Assembly: GCF_041146395.1 (NCBI RefSeq)
Contig: NC_090996.1
Span: forward strand, 26,684,738-26,748,737
Source: Eulemur rufifrons
Lineage: Eukaryota; Chordata; Mammalia; Primates; Lemuridae
Length of the DNA: 64,000 nucleotides
Reading direction: 5' to 3'
Below are positions 10,840 to 21,082 of the stretch, piece after piece. A program made the position numbers and the translations under genes. Each line of letters starts with the position of its first letter. Position 1 is the stretch's first letter. Below the pieces are notes generated by a model. The model searched no databases, had not been told where the DNA came from, and saw only the letters and a list, made by a program, of their open reading frames with translations.

Positions 10840-12299
10840 CAATTTTGGAAAAAAAAAAAAATGCCTTAGCTTCTGGGTCAAATCACTGACTATTCTCCCC
10901 AAACAGAGCTCTGCTGAGTGCATGAAAAGGAGGATTTTTAAGACTTCCAACTTTTCTTGCAGCCCAGACCAAGGAAGATGAGCGGCTGGAACTCCAGGTT
11001 AGGCAGCTGCGGTGGGATTTTTTGAGATGTGGTTCAACTTTAGAGAGAAGCTATGGACTGAAGTGTTGCTTCTCTTCTCCTTCTGGATGGTAGGAAGGTG
11101 TGCACAGGTAGGGGACTTTGGGATCCCCCAAGGAGCTCCCGGCTTGGAAATCAGTGTCCTTTTTATTCCTTAGCACCAGGTGGCGCTCCGAGGCCTGCGT
11201 TGGAAACTGGGTCGGCTTGGAGCGAGGGCTCCTCGGACCGCGGTGCAAACAGAAAGCCAACGCTCTCGTCCACAGTGGCTTTACAAGCCGTGCTAACAAA
11301 ATGCGGTAAATTTTATTCCAAACACGTAAATAGTATTGAGTTTGCCAAGGATGTTGCCTGAATCCAGGACAGAGGACTGACGTTCAGGACCAAGAGGAGA
11401 GGGGAGAGAGAAGTAGCAGGGGAGGAACAGAAAGGCATGTCCAACCCGGCTGGCTTCTGAGCTTCCCATGTATTTATGCATTTTGGCATTAGCACACTGC
11501 AATGCGGATTTCTGTGGCACTGGGGCTCACGCAGACCCCGTTCTCTGGCCTCAGGCAGGTGGGTGGCGACGCTGCTGTTTGCACTGAGGCCAGGATGAGG
11601 GATTACAGAGGCAGAGAAGCAACCACTCAGGCTGCAGTTGGATTTCTTTCATTTCTCGGTCCTTTGATTACATCTCTTTCTTTCTGATTGATTGATTATT
11701 GTCTGATATCTTGTGTAGCTGAGGGTTCAATTGCTTTTGAAGGTCAGACGTCAGGTCTTCCTAATTTCAACGAATGAGATCACATCCCATCTCCGCCCAA
11801 GTCAACATCCCCCCACGTCCAGCCTGAGATCCTCGGGTCCTCTCTGAATTGCAGAGAAGAGGAGAGGCCACAGGGTCTTCCCCTGGACCCACTGTCCCTT
11901 TTATCTGCCACAGCGTCAGAGACGGGCTCCTTAGGGGCCAGAGATGCCCAGAGGATTTCCAGTTTCACTGAGTTCCTCACACTCCCCACTCTGTGCTTTC
12001 TTAGCACCCTGGAGGCTTTTGGATGAGGATGTAAAAAACAAACAAATAAACAACAGAACAGCAGCAGCCAGAATAAAAATCAAAAGCAAACAACAAGAAC
12101 AATCAGGGATGAGGCATTATATTTATTTAAATTACTGCATGGGAGATTCCAGGATATGAGTTACTGTCTTCTGTTATAAGCATCTGCTATAAGCATCTCA
12201 TATCTAGCAGAATGGCACTAATTTTGCTGGATTATAGAGAATTTTGAAGTATAGAATTTAAAAAAGGTACACATCTAGTTTAACTGTTATCTGTTTCAA
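10840..12299. other. Unique-looking block with a CpG-rich patch
   Basis: No common repeat is recognised over about 1.4 kb. Part of it is GC-rich: 11183-11306 carries 12 CpG dinucleotides by hand count. The reading frames here (60-87 codons) lie in several overlapping frames and show no domain. A (GATT)n run lies near 11685-11697. Confidence 0.5.
11172..11189 (+). promoter_or_regulatory. CTCF-like site, forward orientation
   Basis: The core CACCAGGTGGCGCT (11174-11187) agrees with the CTCF consensus over its 14-bp core, with only tolerated positions varying. It lies at the edge of the CpG-rich patch in non-repetitive sequence. Binding is inferred from sequence alone. Confidence 0.5.
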
Positions 12300-12454
12300 G
12301 GCACTTCATGACCTGTTTTTCTTACTACTTTTCTAGGTTTATCTATTCCCATCCTAAACTCCAGCTGTAGCAAGCTTTTTGTAGATTCTTAGTCTGCAAC
12401 CTGCCATTCTTGCCCTACATAATTTGAAGTCTTATGCATTCTGTCACTCCCTTA
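12300..12454 (+). repeat. L2-like segment before a nested repeat
   Basis: 'ttcatgacctgtttttctta' and 'tcctaaactccagctgtagc' resemble the middle-to-3' part of L2. L2-like text resumes at 12990, so 12455-12935 may be an insertion into it. Confidence 0.4.
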
Positions 12455-12935
12455 TTAGTTAAGTTTCTTTTGGTTGCAGGTGACAAACTCAATTCAAGTT
12501 CGTTTAATTAAAAAAATGGTGCATACATATGATTTATTGGCACATGTAACAGGTAAGTCCAAGGGATCCAAAATTTGCATTCAGGAACAGCTGGATCCAG
12601 GAGCACAATGGTGTCATCGGTGTGCCACTTGTTTCTTTGTCTCCACTACTTGTCTCTATGTAGGCTTTGTTCAAGGCAAGTTGTCTCTATGTGGTGATGG
12701 GAGCTCTAGTCTTCCATTCTACTTGCTTAGTAATCCCAGAGGAATGAAAGTTCTATCAACAGTTTGGGATTAGAGGGTCGTTGGACTAGTTTTGGACAAG
12801 TAACTCTGTATGAACCAATCCATGTACCAGGGAGGGGTTGTGTTGGTTGGCCAGACCTTGGTTATGGGATCACCCTGGACAACCTAAATCATGTAGACTG
12901 AGAGTTGGGAAAGAGGGTGGATTTATAAAGGCAAA
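12455..12935. repeat. Unassigned interspersed repeat
   Basis: 'ttggttgcaggtgacaaact', 'tttattggcacatgtaacag', 'aacagctggatccaggagc' and 'cttagtaatcccagaggaa' follow a common mammalian repeat whose name I cannot give with confidence. The 99-codon frame within it is not a gene. Confidence 0.45.
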
Positions 12936-12989
12936 TTGAGGTGTTGCCACCCAAATGCTGGGTAGGCAAGTCCACAGATGTCCATTCTA

Positions 12990-13155
12990 GCTGCGCCAGC
13001 CCAGCAGACAGTCTTCAGCTCAAATGCCACCTTATCTGTGGAGTCTTTTCTGACTTGTCACCTACTCTGAGCCCTTGCCCAGTGCCACAGATTCCTCCTA
13101 GTAAACAACACTTGAGCATAGCTTTGTCAGGGCAAAGACCGTATCAGATCCAGTT
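12990..13155 (+). repeat. L2-like segment
   Basis: 'cttcagctcaaatgccacct', then 'gtcttttctgacttgtcacc' and 'gggcaaagaccgtatcag', fit the L2 3' region in order. Confidence 0.5.
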
Positions 13156-13404
13156 GTTTTGTTTTTGTTTTTTCAATTCTACAAATTAAATTAGTTTAAC
13201 ACTAGGGAAAAATTCTTTCCCAACGAAACAATGTAGTTACTTTTAGTAACATAAAACTGTTTTTCTATTTACCTTGACTGTCAGGATGTTCATAGCAAGT
13301 TTTGCTGAGCTTAGATAAGCACTCTTAACCTAGGCTTTCTGGTATAATTATTCTACTCCTCATCCCTCTGCTTTCAATTCATCATGTTCATCTTTTCACT
13401 CTTT

Positions 13405-14345
13405 AAAAAAACCTTTTTATTAGACTTTATGTTTTAGAGCAGTTTTAGGTTCCCAGCAAAATTGAGCAGACGGTACAACAGAGACTTCCCACATACTCCC
13501 TTCCTTCACACACACATAGCTTCATTCATTATCAACATCTCCCACCTGACAAACCTGTATCGACACATCACGATCACCCAGTGTCCACAATTCACATTAG
13601 GGCTCATTCTTGGTGTTGTACATGGTGTTGTACAGTGTCTGTGGGCTTGGACACATATATAATGTACAATGACATGTACCCACCATTATAGCACCATACA
13701 GAGGAGTTTCACTGCCCTAAAAATCCTCTGTGCTCTATCTATTCGTCCTTTCCTCTCCTCCAGCCCCTGGCAACTACTGATCTTTTTACTGTCTTCACAG
13801 TTTGCCTTTTCTGGAACGTCATATAGTTGGATTTACAGTATGTAGCCTTTTCAGATTGGTTTCTTTCACTTCTTTAACTTAAATATGCACTTAAGTTTCC
13901 TCCATGTCTTTTCGTGGCTTGATAGCTCATTTCATGTTAGCATTGGGTAATATGCCATCAACTGGATGTACCGCAGTTTACCTATCCATTCACCTGCTAA
14001 ACTTGGCCACTACGAATAAAGCTACTAACAACATCCATGTGTAGGTTTTTGTGTGGGCATACAGAAGTCCCACTCTTTCAGCAATCACCAAGGAGTGGGA
14101 TTGTTGGATGGCATGGTAAGACTATGTTTAGTTTTGTGAGAAACTGACAAAGTATCCTCCAAAGTGTCTGGATCACTTTGCATTCCTGCTGGGAATGCAT
14201 GAGATTTCCTGTTGCTCAACCTTCTTGTCAGCATTTGGTATTGTCAGTGTCCTGGATTTGGGCCATTTTAATAGGTGTATATTGGTATCTCGTTGTTTTA
14301 ACTTTCCCGATGACATGTGGTCTGGAGCATCTCTCATATGCTTAT
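13405..14345 (-). repeat. L1M 3' part, long, antisense
   Basis: Nearly 950 bp in antisense order: 'gcagttttaggttcccagca', 'tgtccacaattcacattagg', 'ctggcaactactgat', 'tccatgtcttttcgtggctt', 'aggagtgggattgttggatg', 'gtattgtcagtgtcctgga'. The ORF2 frame is full of stops. A hAT fossil adjoins it at 14346. Confidence 0.85.
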
Positions 14346-14662
14346 TTGGAGGTGAGTGGCAGGTGAGCCAACGAAGCTTCATAAGGAGTGTGCAACCTAG
14401 ATCCCTCGCATGCACAGTTTACAGTAGGGTTCCGGTTCCTATGAGAATCTAATCTGACAGGAGAGGGAGCTGAGGCGGTGATGCTAGCACTGGGGAGCGC
14501 CTGTACATACAGATTATCATTAGTGGAGAGCTTTGACTGCACAATAAATGTAATGCACTTGAATCATCCTGAAACCATCCCCCCGTCCCCCATCTGTGGA
14601 AAAATTGTCTTCCATGAAACGAGTCCCTGGTGCCAAAAAGGTTGGGAACTGCTGAGTTATAG
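14346..14662. mobile_element. hAT-like DNA transposon fossil beside L1M
   Basis: The right end carries a terminal repeat ('ccaaaaaggttgggaactgc'). Internal landmarks are 'agatccctcgcatgcacagt' and 'tatgagaatctaat'. The left terminal repeat is missing. The same family and orientation occurs at 27023-27371, where the left end is kept and the right end is missing. Confidence 0.8.
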
Positions 14663-15214
14663 TGCAAACTTTGATAAACTTCATAGGATTTGGATTTTGA
14701 TATAAACTAAAATTGATGCTTTTATACATTGTGAGTAAATCCTGTCCCCTTTTTATCTTCCTATTCTTCGTTTCTTGCTGTATGATTAGGGCATGGGAAG
14801 AGATCATTTTCCTATTTAAAACCAAAGGAAAAAGCCCAAACACTTTTAGTCCAGAATGAAGGACAAGCTAACAACTGATGACAACTTGATTTTACCCTTA
14901 TTCTTGCCTCCTGGAGTGTGACTTTTTGAACCTTTGCCCAAAGTTGCAATTGCCTGTCACTTAAGATGTTGCAAAGAAGCTTCGCAAAAGCTCTCTCAGC
15001 AAACTTGCTGATTGATGGAATGAATGATGCAGTTGAGACTGGGATTTGCTGAGAGATGAAGTAGAGAAAAACTTTGATTGTCAGAAAAATCGAGAAGTAA
15101 CTTCCCAGGAAAAAGTAGAAGTTTCATTCAAGTAGTAGGTTCTATTGCATGCTATAAGACTTTAAGTTTTTATTTTAAAAAGTTTTAAAAACACAAAAGC
15201 TCGAACAGGCATTT
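14663..15214. other. Non-coding stretch between a hAT fossil and an L1
   Basis: AT-rich, no gene recognised. The 107-codon minus frame at 14520-14843 starts inside the hAT fossil and is not a protein gene. Confidence 0.4.
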
Positions 15215-15900
15215 CTCCAAGGAAGATACGCAAATGAACAATAAGCATACAAAAAGATACTCAATATCATCATTATGGAAATGCAAATCAAAACCACAAT
15301 GAGTGCCACTTTATACCTATATTGCTATAATAACAACAACCACAACAAAAGAGAAAATAACAAGTGTTGGTGAGGATGATGGGAAGAAATTGGAATCCTT
15401 GTGCATTGCTGGTGAAAATGTAAACTGGCTTAGATGGTAAACAGTATGGCTGTTCCTCAAAAAATCGAACATACTTTCCATATGACCTCGCAATTCCATT
15501 CCTAGATATACACCAACGAATTGCAAACAGAGACTTGAAAATAGTTATTTGGATGCAATGTTTATTGTAGCATTATTCACAATAGCCAAAAGATGGAAAC
15601 AACCCAAGTGTTCATCAACAAATAAATGAATAAACAAAATGTGGTAATTGCATACAATGGGATATTATTCACATAAAAAAGGATAAAGTTCTGATATATG
15701 TTGCAACATGGCTGGACCTTGAAAACATTATGGCCAGTGAAATAAGCCAACAAGAGGAGAATAAGGGATATTGCTTAATGGATACAGAATTTCTCTTCAG
15801 GGTGGCAAAAAGTTTTGGGAACATATAGTGGTGATAGTTGTGCAACATCGTGAATGTAATTAATAAAATTTAAGGAAAAAATACAGAAAGGAAAAGAGAA
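15215..15900 (+). repeat. L1M ORF2 end and 3' UTR, sense
   Basis: Sense-strand L1 landmarks in order: 'atgcaaatcaaaaccacaat', 'aacaagtgttggtgaggatg', 'catatgacctcgcaattcca', 'cacaatagccaaaagatgga', 'acatggctggaccttgaaaa'. The protein frame is broken many times. This is one of the few sense L1 pieces in the window. Confidence 0.85.
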
Positions 15901-16540
15901 TAAAACATCAAGCACTCATGCATCCACTGGGTAGTATTAAAAAATATTAACATTTCATTGTTTACTTCAGATATTTAAAAAATTAAAATACAACGTTGCC
16001 GATAAAGTTATTTCCCTTGGCTAATGCCTTAGTCCCTGGAAGCCATGACGGACAGTTCCCGCGTATGCTGACTACCTGCCCCTTCAAGTCCATGCATCTT
16101 TAGGTTTCTCTGTCCAAGGGCTCCCTCTGGTGGCGGGGGAGTTGCTTAACTTGTAAAGGACTAGAGGTGCAATGCCCCGAGGCCAACCCTCCGTCAATGA
16201 GGGATAGGAGATGGAAAGTAATTATCCTAGACTTCTTATCCCTTGATGGGTCAATTCTGAGACATGTTCTGTTTGGCTTTTCAGGGGTCCCTAATGAGAT
16301 TGAGCCCCCGTAGCCCACAGTAGAAACCCTGAGATTATAATACACATTTTATTGGCTTTTCTGCCCTGTCTGTCTCTTTCCCTACATCCTTACTATGCCT
16401 CCTGCAGTTGCTGCCCCAACACGCTGTCTGCACCCAACTCCCTGTTTCAGCCTCTGTTTTCAGAAGAGCCCAAACTGGGACACCCCCTTCCTCCTCATTC
16501 TTCTCTTCATTCATCAGAAGCAGTCACTTTCATGAAGTTG
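15901..16540. other. Non-coding stretch with a CTCF-like site
   Basis: No gene recognised. It is pyrimidine-rich at 16350-16510. It holds the reverse-oriented CTCF-like motif at 16121-16136. Confidence 0.4.
16121..16136 (-). promoter_or_regulatory. CTCF-like site, reverse orientation
   Basis: On the minus strand it reads CCGCCACCAGAGGGAG, close to the CTCF core with one poor position near the 3' end. It faces the forward site at 11174-11187 across about 5 kb. Confidence 0.4.
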
Positions 16541-17362
16541 GTGTAAATATTCCTGATCTATGTTTTTTAAACTTGTGGTTAATACATCAACAATATATAA
16601 TTTAATGAGTTTTTAATAATTTTATGAATGGTATCGTGTGTGTTTGTGTGTGTGTGTGTGTGCGGTCGTGTGTGAGTTCTGCAACTTGTTTTTCTCACTC
16701 AATGTGTTTTCGACATTGCTCCATGTGGTAATAGAGATCTGGTTTGTTATTTTTAACCACTGTGTAATTCTAACCATTGTATGACTGAACTACATTCTGT
16801 TTTAGCCACACCCCCCATGAGGAGCATTTATGCTTTCCCCCTGTTTTTTGCTATTAGAAACAATATTTCAAGAAACACCCTTGCACCTTTGTTTTGTTTT
16901 TAAGAAATGTATCCAGAAGTGGCATTGTTAGGTTGTAGGGTATACATAAGGAATAACTTTAAAAAAATGTATTGAGGTGAAAGTCACATAACATAAAATT
17001 AACTGTGTGGCATTTAGTACATTTCACAATGTTCTGCAACCACCATCTCTTTCTACTTCCCAAACATTTCCATCACCCCAAAATAAAACCCCATACCTAT
17101 TAAAGCGGTTTCTCCCCGTTACCCACTTCACTCAGCCCTGGGCAACCACAGTTTTGCTTTCTGTCTCTATGGATTTGTCTATTCTGGATATTTCATATGA
17201 ATGAAGTCATACAATATATGACCTTTTGTGTCTTGCTTCCTTCGCTGGGCATGTTTGCAAAGTTCAATCACATGGTAGCATGTGTCAGAGCTTCATTTCT
17301 TTTTATAGATGACTAATAATCCTATTGTATGAATATATCACATTTTGCTTATCTGTTCATCT
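16541..17362 (-). repeat. L1M 3' fragments, antisense
   Basis: Two adjoining antisense pieces: 'ctccatgtggtaatagagat', 'ttagccacaccccccatgag' (to about 16960), then 'tgaggtgaaagtcacataac', 'ccatctctttctacttccca', 'tggatttgtctattctggat'. They may be one element with a rearrangement or two insertions. A TG microsatellite lies inside. Confidence 0.75.
16637..16676. repeat. (TG)n microsatellite, interrupted
   Basis: A GT dinucleotide run interrupted by TTT and a GCGGTC step. Confidence 0.85.
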
Positions 17363-17404
17363 GTTTGAGCAACATGGGAGACATTGGAGCCCAGGAGAAA
17401 GAGA

Positions 17405-17820
17405 ATGGGAATGTAGTTTGGGTTCTCCCAGAAGCAGACCCTGAGATAAGTTTTTGTGCAGTGGTTTACAGAGGTGATGCCAGAAAACACCAGAGAGGAA
17501 AAGGGAAATAAGGCAAGGAAGAGAAGGGAGCCAATTAAGATTGTATCGTTAAGACAGTTGCCAGCGTGGCCAACTGCAGCTCAGTCTTGCTGGGGAACTC
17601 TAGGAGCCAGTGTAGAACATGCACCTCAGAGTTATTCCACCTGGGATGTGAGGTAGCTGGGGCATTTATCCACGGATGCTCAGCAGTCATTGTTTGTGAG
17701 CTGCTCCCAGGGGCCATTAATCCCCAGCACTTCTGACTCGCCACATGCATGGTCAGAGCAGATGCTGGCAGCCAGCGTGAGCCCCAAGGGAAACACTTGC
17801 AGGTGCTGGCAGTGAAGGGG
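17405..17820. repeat. LTR-like repeat, copy 1 of 3, family unassigned
   Basis: It opens with 'tttgggttctcccagaagc' and 'agaccctgagataag'. The same opening occurs at 45262, and related internal wording occurs at 52995-53335. Length and lack of any frame suggest a solitary LTR. It follows immediately after an L1M fragment. Confidence 0.5.
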
Positions 17821-17852
17821 AAATGGGTGAGGACGGACAGCACCTGCCACAG

Positions 17853-18222
17853 TGGACATTTTTTAAAAATTTGAAAATATTAAGGGAGTGCAAAGGTTTG
17901 TGGTTACATGTATCCCTTTTGTATTGCTTGAGTCACAGCTGTAGGTGTGCCCATCACCCAAACAGCGTTTGCTGCTCCCACCAGGTAGGTTTTTGCCCCT
18001 CCCTCTCCCTCCTGCTTGATTTCCACTGAGTTTTACTTCCCTCTGTGCACAGGTGTGCTCATTGGTTAGTTACAATTTAATTAATTTAAACGTGGTGTTT
18101 TTCTATTCTTGAAATACTTCACTTAGGAGAATGGTCTCTAGCGTGGAGCTTTACTCAGCCATAAAAAAGGATGAATTAATGCCTTTTGCAACAATTTGGA
18201 TGGAACTAGACACGATGGACTT
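17853..18222. repeat. 5'-inverted L1 insertion (strepsirrhine-type)
   Basis: Sequence from 17853 to about 18144 is antisense L1 3' end, starting at a T-run and reading to 'cacttaggagaatggtctc'. Sequence from about 18146 to 18222 is sense L1 ('ttactcagccataaaaaagg', 'ttttgcaacaatttggatgg'). In an intact L1 the two pieces are adjacent, so this is the classic inversion product of twin priming. Candidate flanking duplications 'tggac(a)tttt' occur near 17848 and 18206-18225. Confidence 0.8.
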
Positions 18223-18303
18223 TTGAGTCAGATTTGTTTTTAACTCTTGCCCTCACTATTTACCAGCTATGTTATCTGGAGTGGTTCCTTAATTTCTTCC
18301 TCT
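18223..18303 (+). repeat. MIR-like fragment, sense
   Basis: 'gagtcagatttgtttttaac' and 'accagctatgttatctggag' resemble the tRNA-derived part of MIR. Confidence 0.45.
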
Positions 18304-18304
18304 G

Positions 18305-18465
18305 TAGCAACAGTGACATCTCCAACAAACATTTACTGAGCACTTAACTGTGTACCAGGCACTATGCTAAGCCACTTATATACCGTTATTTATCTAATTC
18401 TCACAACCTGATTGGTAATTGCTTTTTGCTTTACGGATGAGGAAGTGGTGTCTCGGAGAGGGTAA
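18305..18465 (-). repeat. MIR SINE, antisense
   Basis: 'acatttactgagcacttaac', 'taccaggcactatgctaag' and 'ctttacggatgaggaagtg' are MIR read antisense. With the preceding piece it makes a head-to-head MIR pair. Confidence 0.8.
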
Positions 18466-19240
18466 GCGTGCTGGGTCATCTCCTTTCTCCACCCTACTCT
18501 GCACGTGATACTGACCGCTATAGACAGGACTGATTGGATTCCCTTGTCCTCTGGCTTCTGTTGCATTTGTCCAGTGGGGGGCATTGATCAGTGAGTGGAA
18601 TGAGCAGATGGAGTATCTATCCCCCGGCTTCCTCCCTGCTGGGCTGTGCATTTTCAGTGCTGGGTACCTCTGCTGAAGGCACCGGGCCTTCCTGGGTTCT
18701 GTGAGATCTACCTCCCTCTGCCCATTTAGAGGAGCTCCCTGATCCCCCAACCCATGCTCTTAACTCCTGTGCTGCCCCTCCCAGCAAATCATACAGATAT
18801 TGCTTTTGCATTCAGAAAAAGTAAGTTTTAAAAAAAGCATAGCGTAACTGTTTTGCAAGAGGATAGTTAATTGCGGTAAGATAGTGTTAATTTCTTGAGG
18901 TCAAAGGGGAAATCTGGTCCATCTATGTATCCACAGGAGCCCAGAAAAGATAAGTGTCCTTTCCAACGTCATACACGTGGCAAGTGGCCATACAGAAAAT
19001 ATCTAGGCTATCTGAATCACTCCACGCTTTTTCCCTAGTAGCGGCTGCTTTTCGCTCCAGAGCTCGGTAGTGAAGGAAGGAATAGTTACTGGAAACACAG
19101 AGCGTTTGGAGAGAAGGAGAGAGAGGCCAAAGTCTGAAGGAGAAAATGGCCTCCTCAGCTAAGTTCCTCCCTGTATTTATTTCCAAGGACACGTGCAAAA
19201 GATCAGGACCCTTTGCTAATTTCTTTAACAACTTCCATAC
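18466..19240. other. Non-coding stretch upstream of an E-box cluster
   Basis: No common repeat recognised. Minus frames of 64-118 codons overlap one another and have no recognised domain. Confidence 0.4.
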
Positions 19241-19324
19241 AGGTCAGCTGTTTTCAGCTGACCTTTGCACACAGCAAACAAGCAGCTTTGAGCAGGTGTT
19301 TTCACCTGTCCCTTCATTCACCTG
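19241..19324. promoter_or_regulatory. Palindromic E-box cluster
   Basis: Five CANNTG boxes lie in 84 bp. Two are CAGCTG in a perfect 10-bp palindrome around a TTTT spacer (19241-19264). Two are CAGGTG and CACCTG around another TTTT spacer (19293-19308). The fifth, CACCTG, is at 19319-19324. CANNTG is the binding site of basic helix-loop-helix factors, and CAGGTG/CACCTG is also read by ZEB/Snail zinc fingers. Function is inferred. Confidence 0.45.
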
Positions 19325-19336
19325 CTCACGTTCTTT

Positions 19337-19363
19337 CTATCTATCCATCCATCCATCCATCCT
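19337..19363. repeat. (ATCC)n microsatellite
   Basis: Several consecutive ATCC units after a CTAT start. Confidence 0.9.
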
Positions 19364-19447
19364 TTCGTCTAGGTCCAGCCCCCACATTCCTTTATTTATA
19401 TTTGCATAATTCTGGGCAGCGTGTGTAGGGGCTCCGGGGGAGCTTCG

Positions 19448-19672
19448 ACTCAGGAGTCAGCCTCCTGCTGCAAACATCAGCTCCCCACTTGCAGGCTGTG
19501 CAAACTTTTTTGAGTCACTTAACCTCTCTGAGCCAGCATAGCTTCATGTGTAAGATGGGGACAGTTAGTGCTGCCCTCACAGGGATATTTTGAGGATTAA
19601 ATGAAATAGTCCCTGTGAAATGCCTAGCACAGCGCCTAGTTCCTAGGAAGTGCTCAGAAAGTGTTAGCTGTT
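19448..19672 (+). repeat. MIR SINE, sense
   Basis: 'gagtcacttaacctctctga', 'ttgaggattaaatgaaatag' and 'tgcctagcacagcgcctagt' are MIR in order; the head is decayed. Confidence 0.8.
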
Positions 19673-19861
19673 TTTGTTGTTCCAAAATCAAATAGAGGTG
19701 ACTCGATACAGCAAGAGTTCATTTCTCAGCATGGTTCTGCCTTTTACCTGGGGAACCCGGTATTCAGTATACCACAGCGAGAGTTTTGGGGTGGTGGGAA
19801 TCTTGCCTGTCTTGTTCTCTACTGTGTCTCTAGTACCTGGTACCTAGCAGGTGCTGAAGGG

Positions 19862-20328
19862 TGGCAGAATATACCACCCCAAGATAAAAATGGTTTTGAG
19901 CTTGAAGGCACTTGAAAAAAAGCAGATGCAAGAAGGACGTTTTAATCTTCTCTTTTCTTCCTAAAAACAGGAGATAAAAACTACCATGTGAAAGATGTAT
20001 TCCCTATTCCAGGAAAAAGGAAACTTTCTTCAATGGGGAGGAGTCATAGCTAAGAGAATTCTGTGCAAACAGACCTTGTTAAAATAATTCTTATCTTCCT
20101 TTCATCTCCCCACGTAATCCAATTACTTTCCCTCAATTGCCTCTCTTTGTTCAACTGCATATAAAAGCAGTTAGCTTTTGCCACTTCTTTGGGTCTTCAT
20201 TTCCTTTTGACAGTTCCTGTGTCGTGTAAAACTTATATAAATTTATATGCTTTCGTCCTGTTAATCTGTCTTATGTCAATTTAATTCTCAGGCCTAGTTG
20301 AATAACTCTAAGAGGGAAGACATAAAAT
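19862..20328 (+). repeat. ERV1-type solitary LTR
   Basis: About 470 bp with LTR anatomy: CCAAT at 20119-20123 and TATAAAAG at 20160-20167 about 40 bp downstream. The 3' part reads 'ttatatgctttcgtcctgtt', 'aatctgtcttatgtcaattt', 'ctcaggcctagttgaataac', typical of primate ERV1 LTRs (MER4/MER50/MER61-like). No gag, pol or env sequence adjoins it, so it is a solo LTR. The exact family was not determined. Confidence 0.65.
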
Positions 20329-20394
20329 TTTACCTCTTCTATGGTGTTCTGCACATATTTGTCAAATAAAAAAGACCAAGTAAATGATATTGGG

Positions 20395-20762
20395 GTTGGC
20401 AATCATCAAGGCTGTTCACCAAGTATTTCCACGGTAGCATCGCCCGTCTCTGACCCCTTGAAGTTAAGTGTGACTTGCTTCGGCTGATGAAATGCAAGGA
20501 AAAGGGAAATGTCTGTCCAGAGGCTTTACAAGCCAGTGCTGGAACCAACACCACTCTTCCTGCGGCTGCAGCGAACGTGACAATCACGTTGTGACTCTGA
20601 GTTGGCCTGAATCTCTTGGTGACTACGCTATGCAGACACCTTCCTCCCGCCGATCTGCACTGGACTGTAGCATGGGCGAGAAATACATTTTTTGCTAAGT
20701 AAATAAGATTTTGGGAGTTACTACTCCACCTAGCCCATCCTGACTAATGCACATGACTACAA
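20395..20762 (+). repeat. LTR-like repeat, family unassigned
   Basis: 'gactggactgtagcatgggcg' region, 'agaaatacattttttgcta' and the terminal 'agcccatcctgactaatgca' follow the 3' end of an old LTR-like repeat. It is directly downstream of the ERV1-type LTR. Confidence 0.45.
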
Positions 20763-20789
20763 CTTAACGGAACTGTTTTGGTCGGATAT

Positions 20790-21082
20790 CAGACTGAGGT
20801 GGGGGGTGGGGGAGGGGATGGGGGTATGCCTACACAATGAGTGCATTGCGCACCGTTTGGGGAATGGTAACACTTGAAGGTGCTGACTCGGGAAGGGGGG
20901 GTGGGGAAGGGAGGGATATATACCTACATGATGGGTGCAACTCGCACTACCTGGGGAACAGACACACCTGGAGCTCTGATTTGGGGGGAAAGGCGGTACA
21001 GGGGCAACGTATGTAACCTGCAATTCTGTATCCCCCATAACAATAAGATGAAATAAAAAAAAATACAAAAAAAAAAAAAAAC
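20790..21082 (+). repeat. Strepsirrhine-type L1 3' end, sense, with poly(A)
   Basis: G-rich start (20800-20822), then 'atgcctacacaatgagtgca' and a second similar block 'atacctacatgatgggtgca', then 'gtatgtaacctgcaattctg', 'atcccccataacaataagat' and an A-rich tail at 21052-21079. The tail and orientation show a 5'-truncated sense insertion. Confidence 0.85.
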
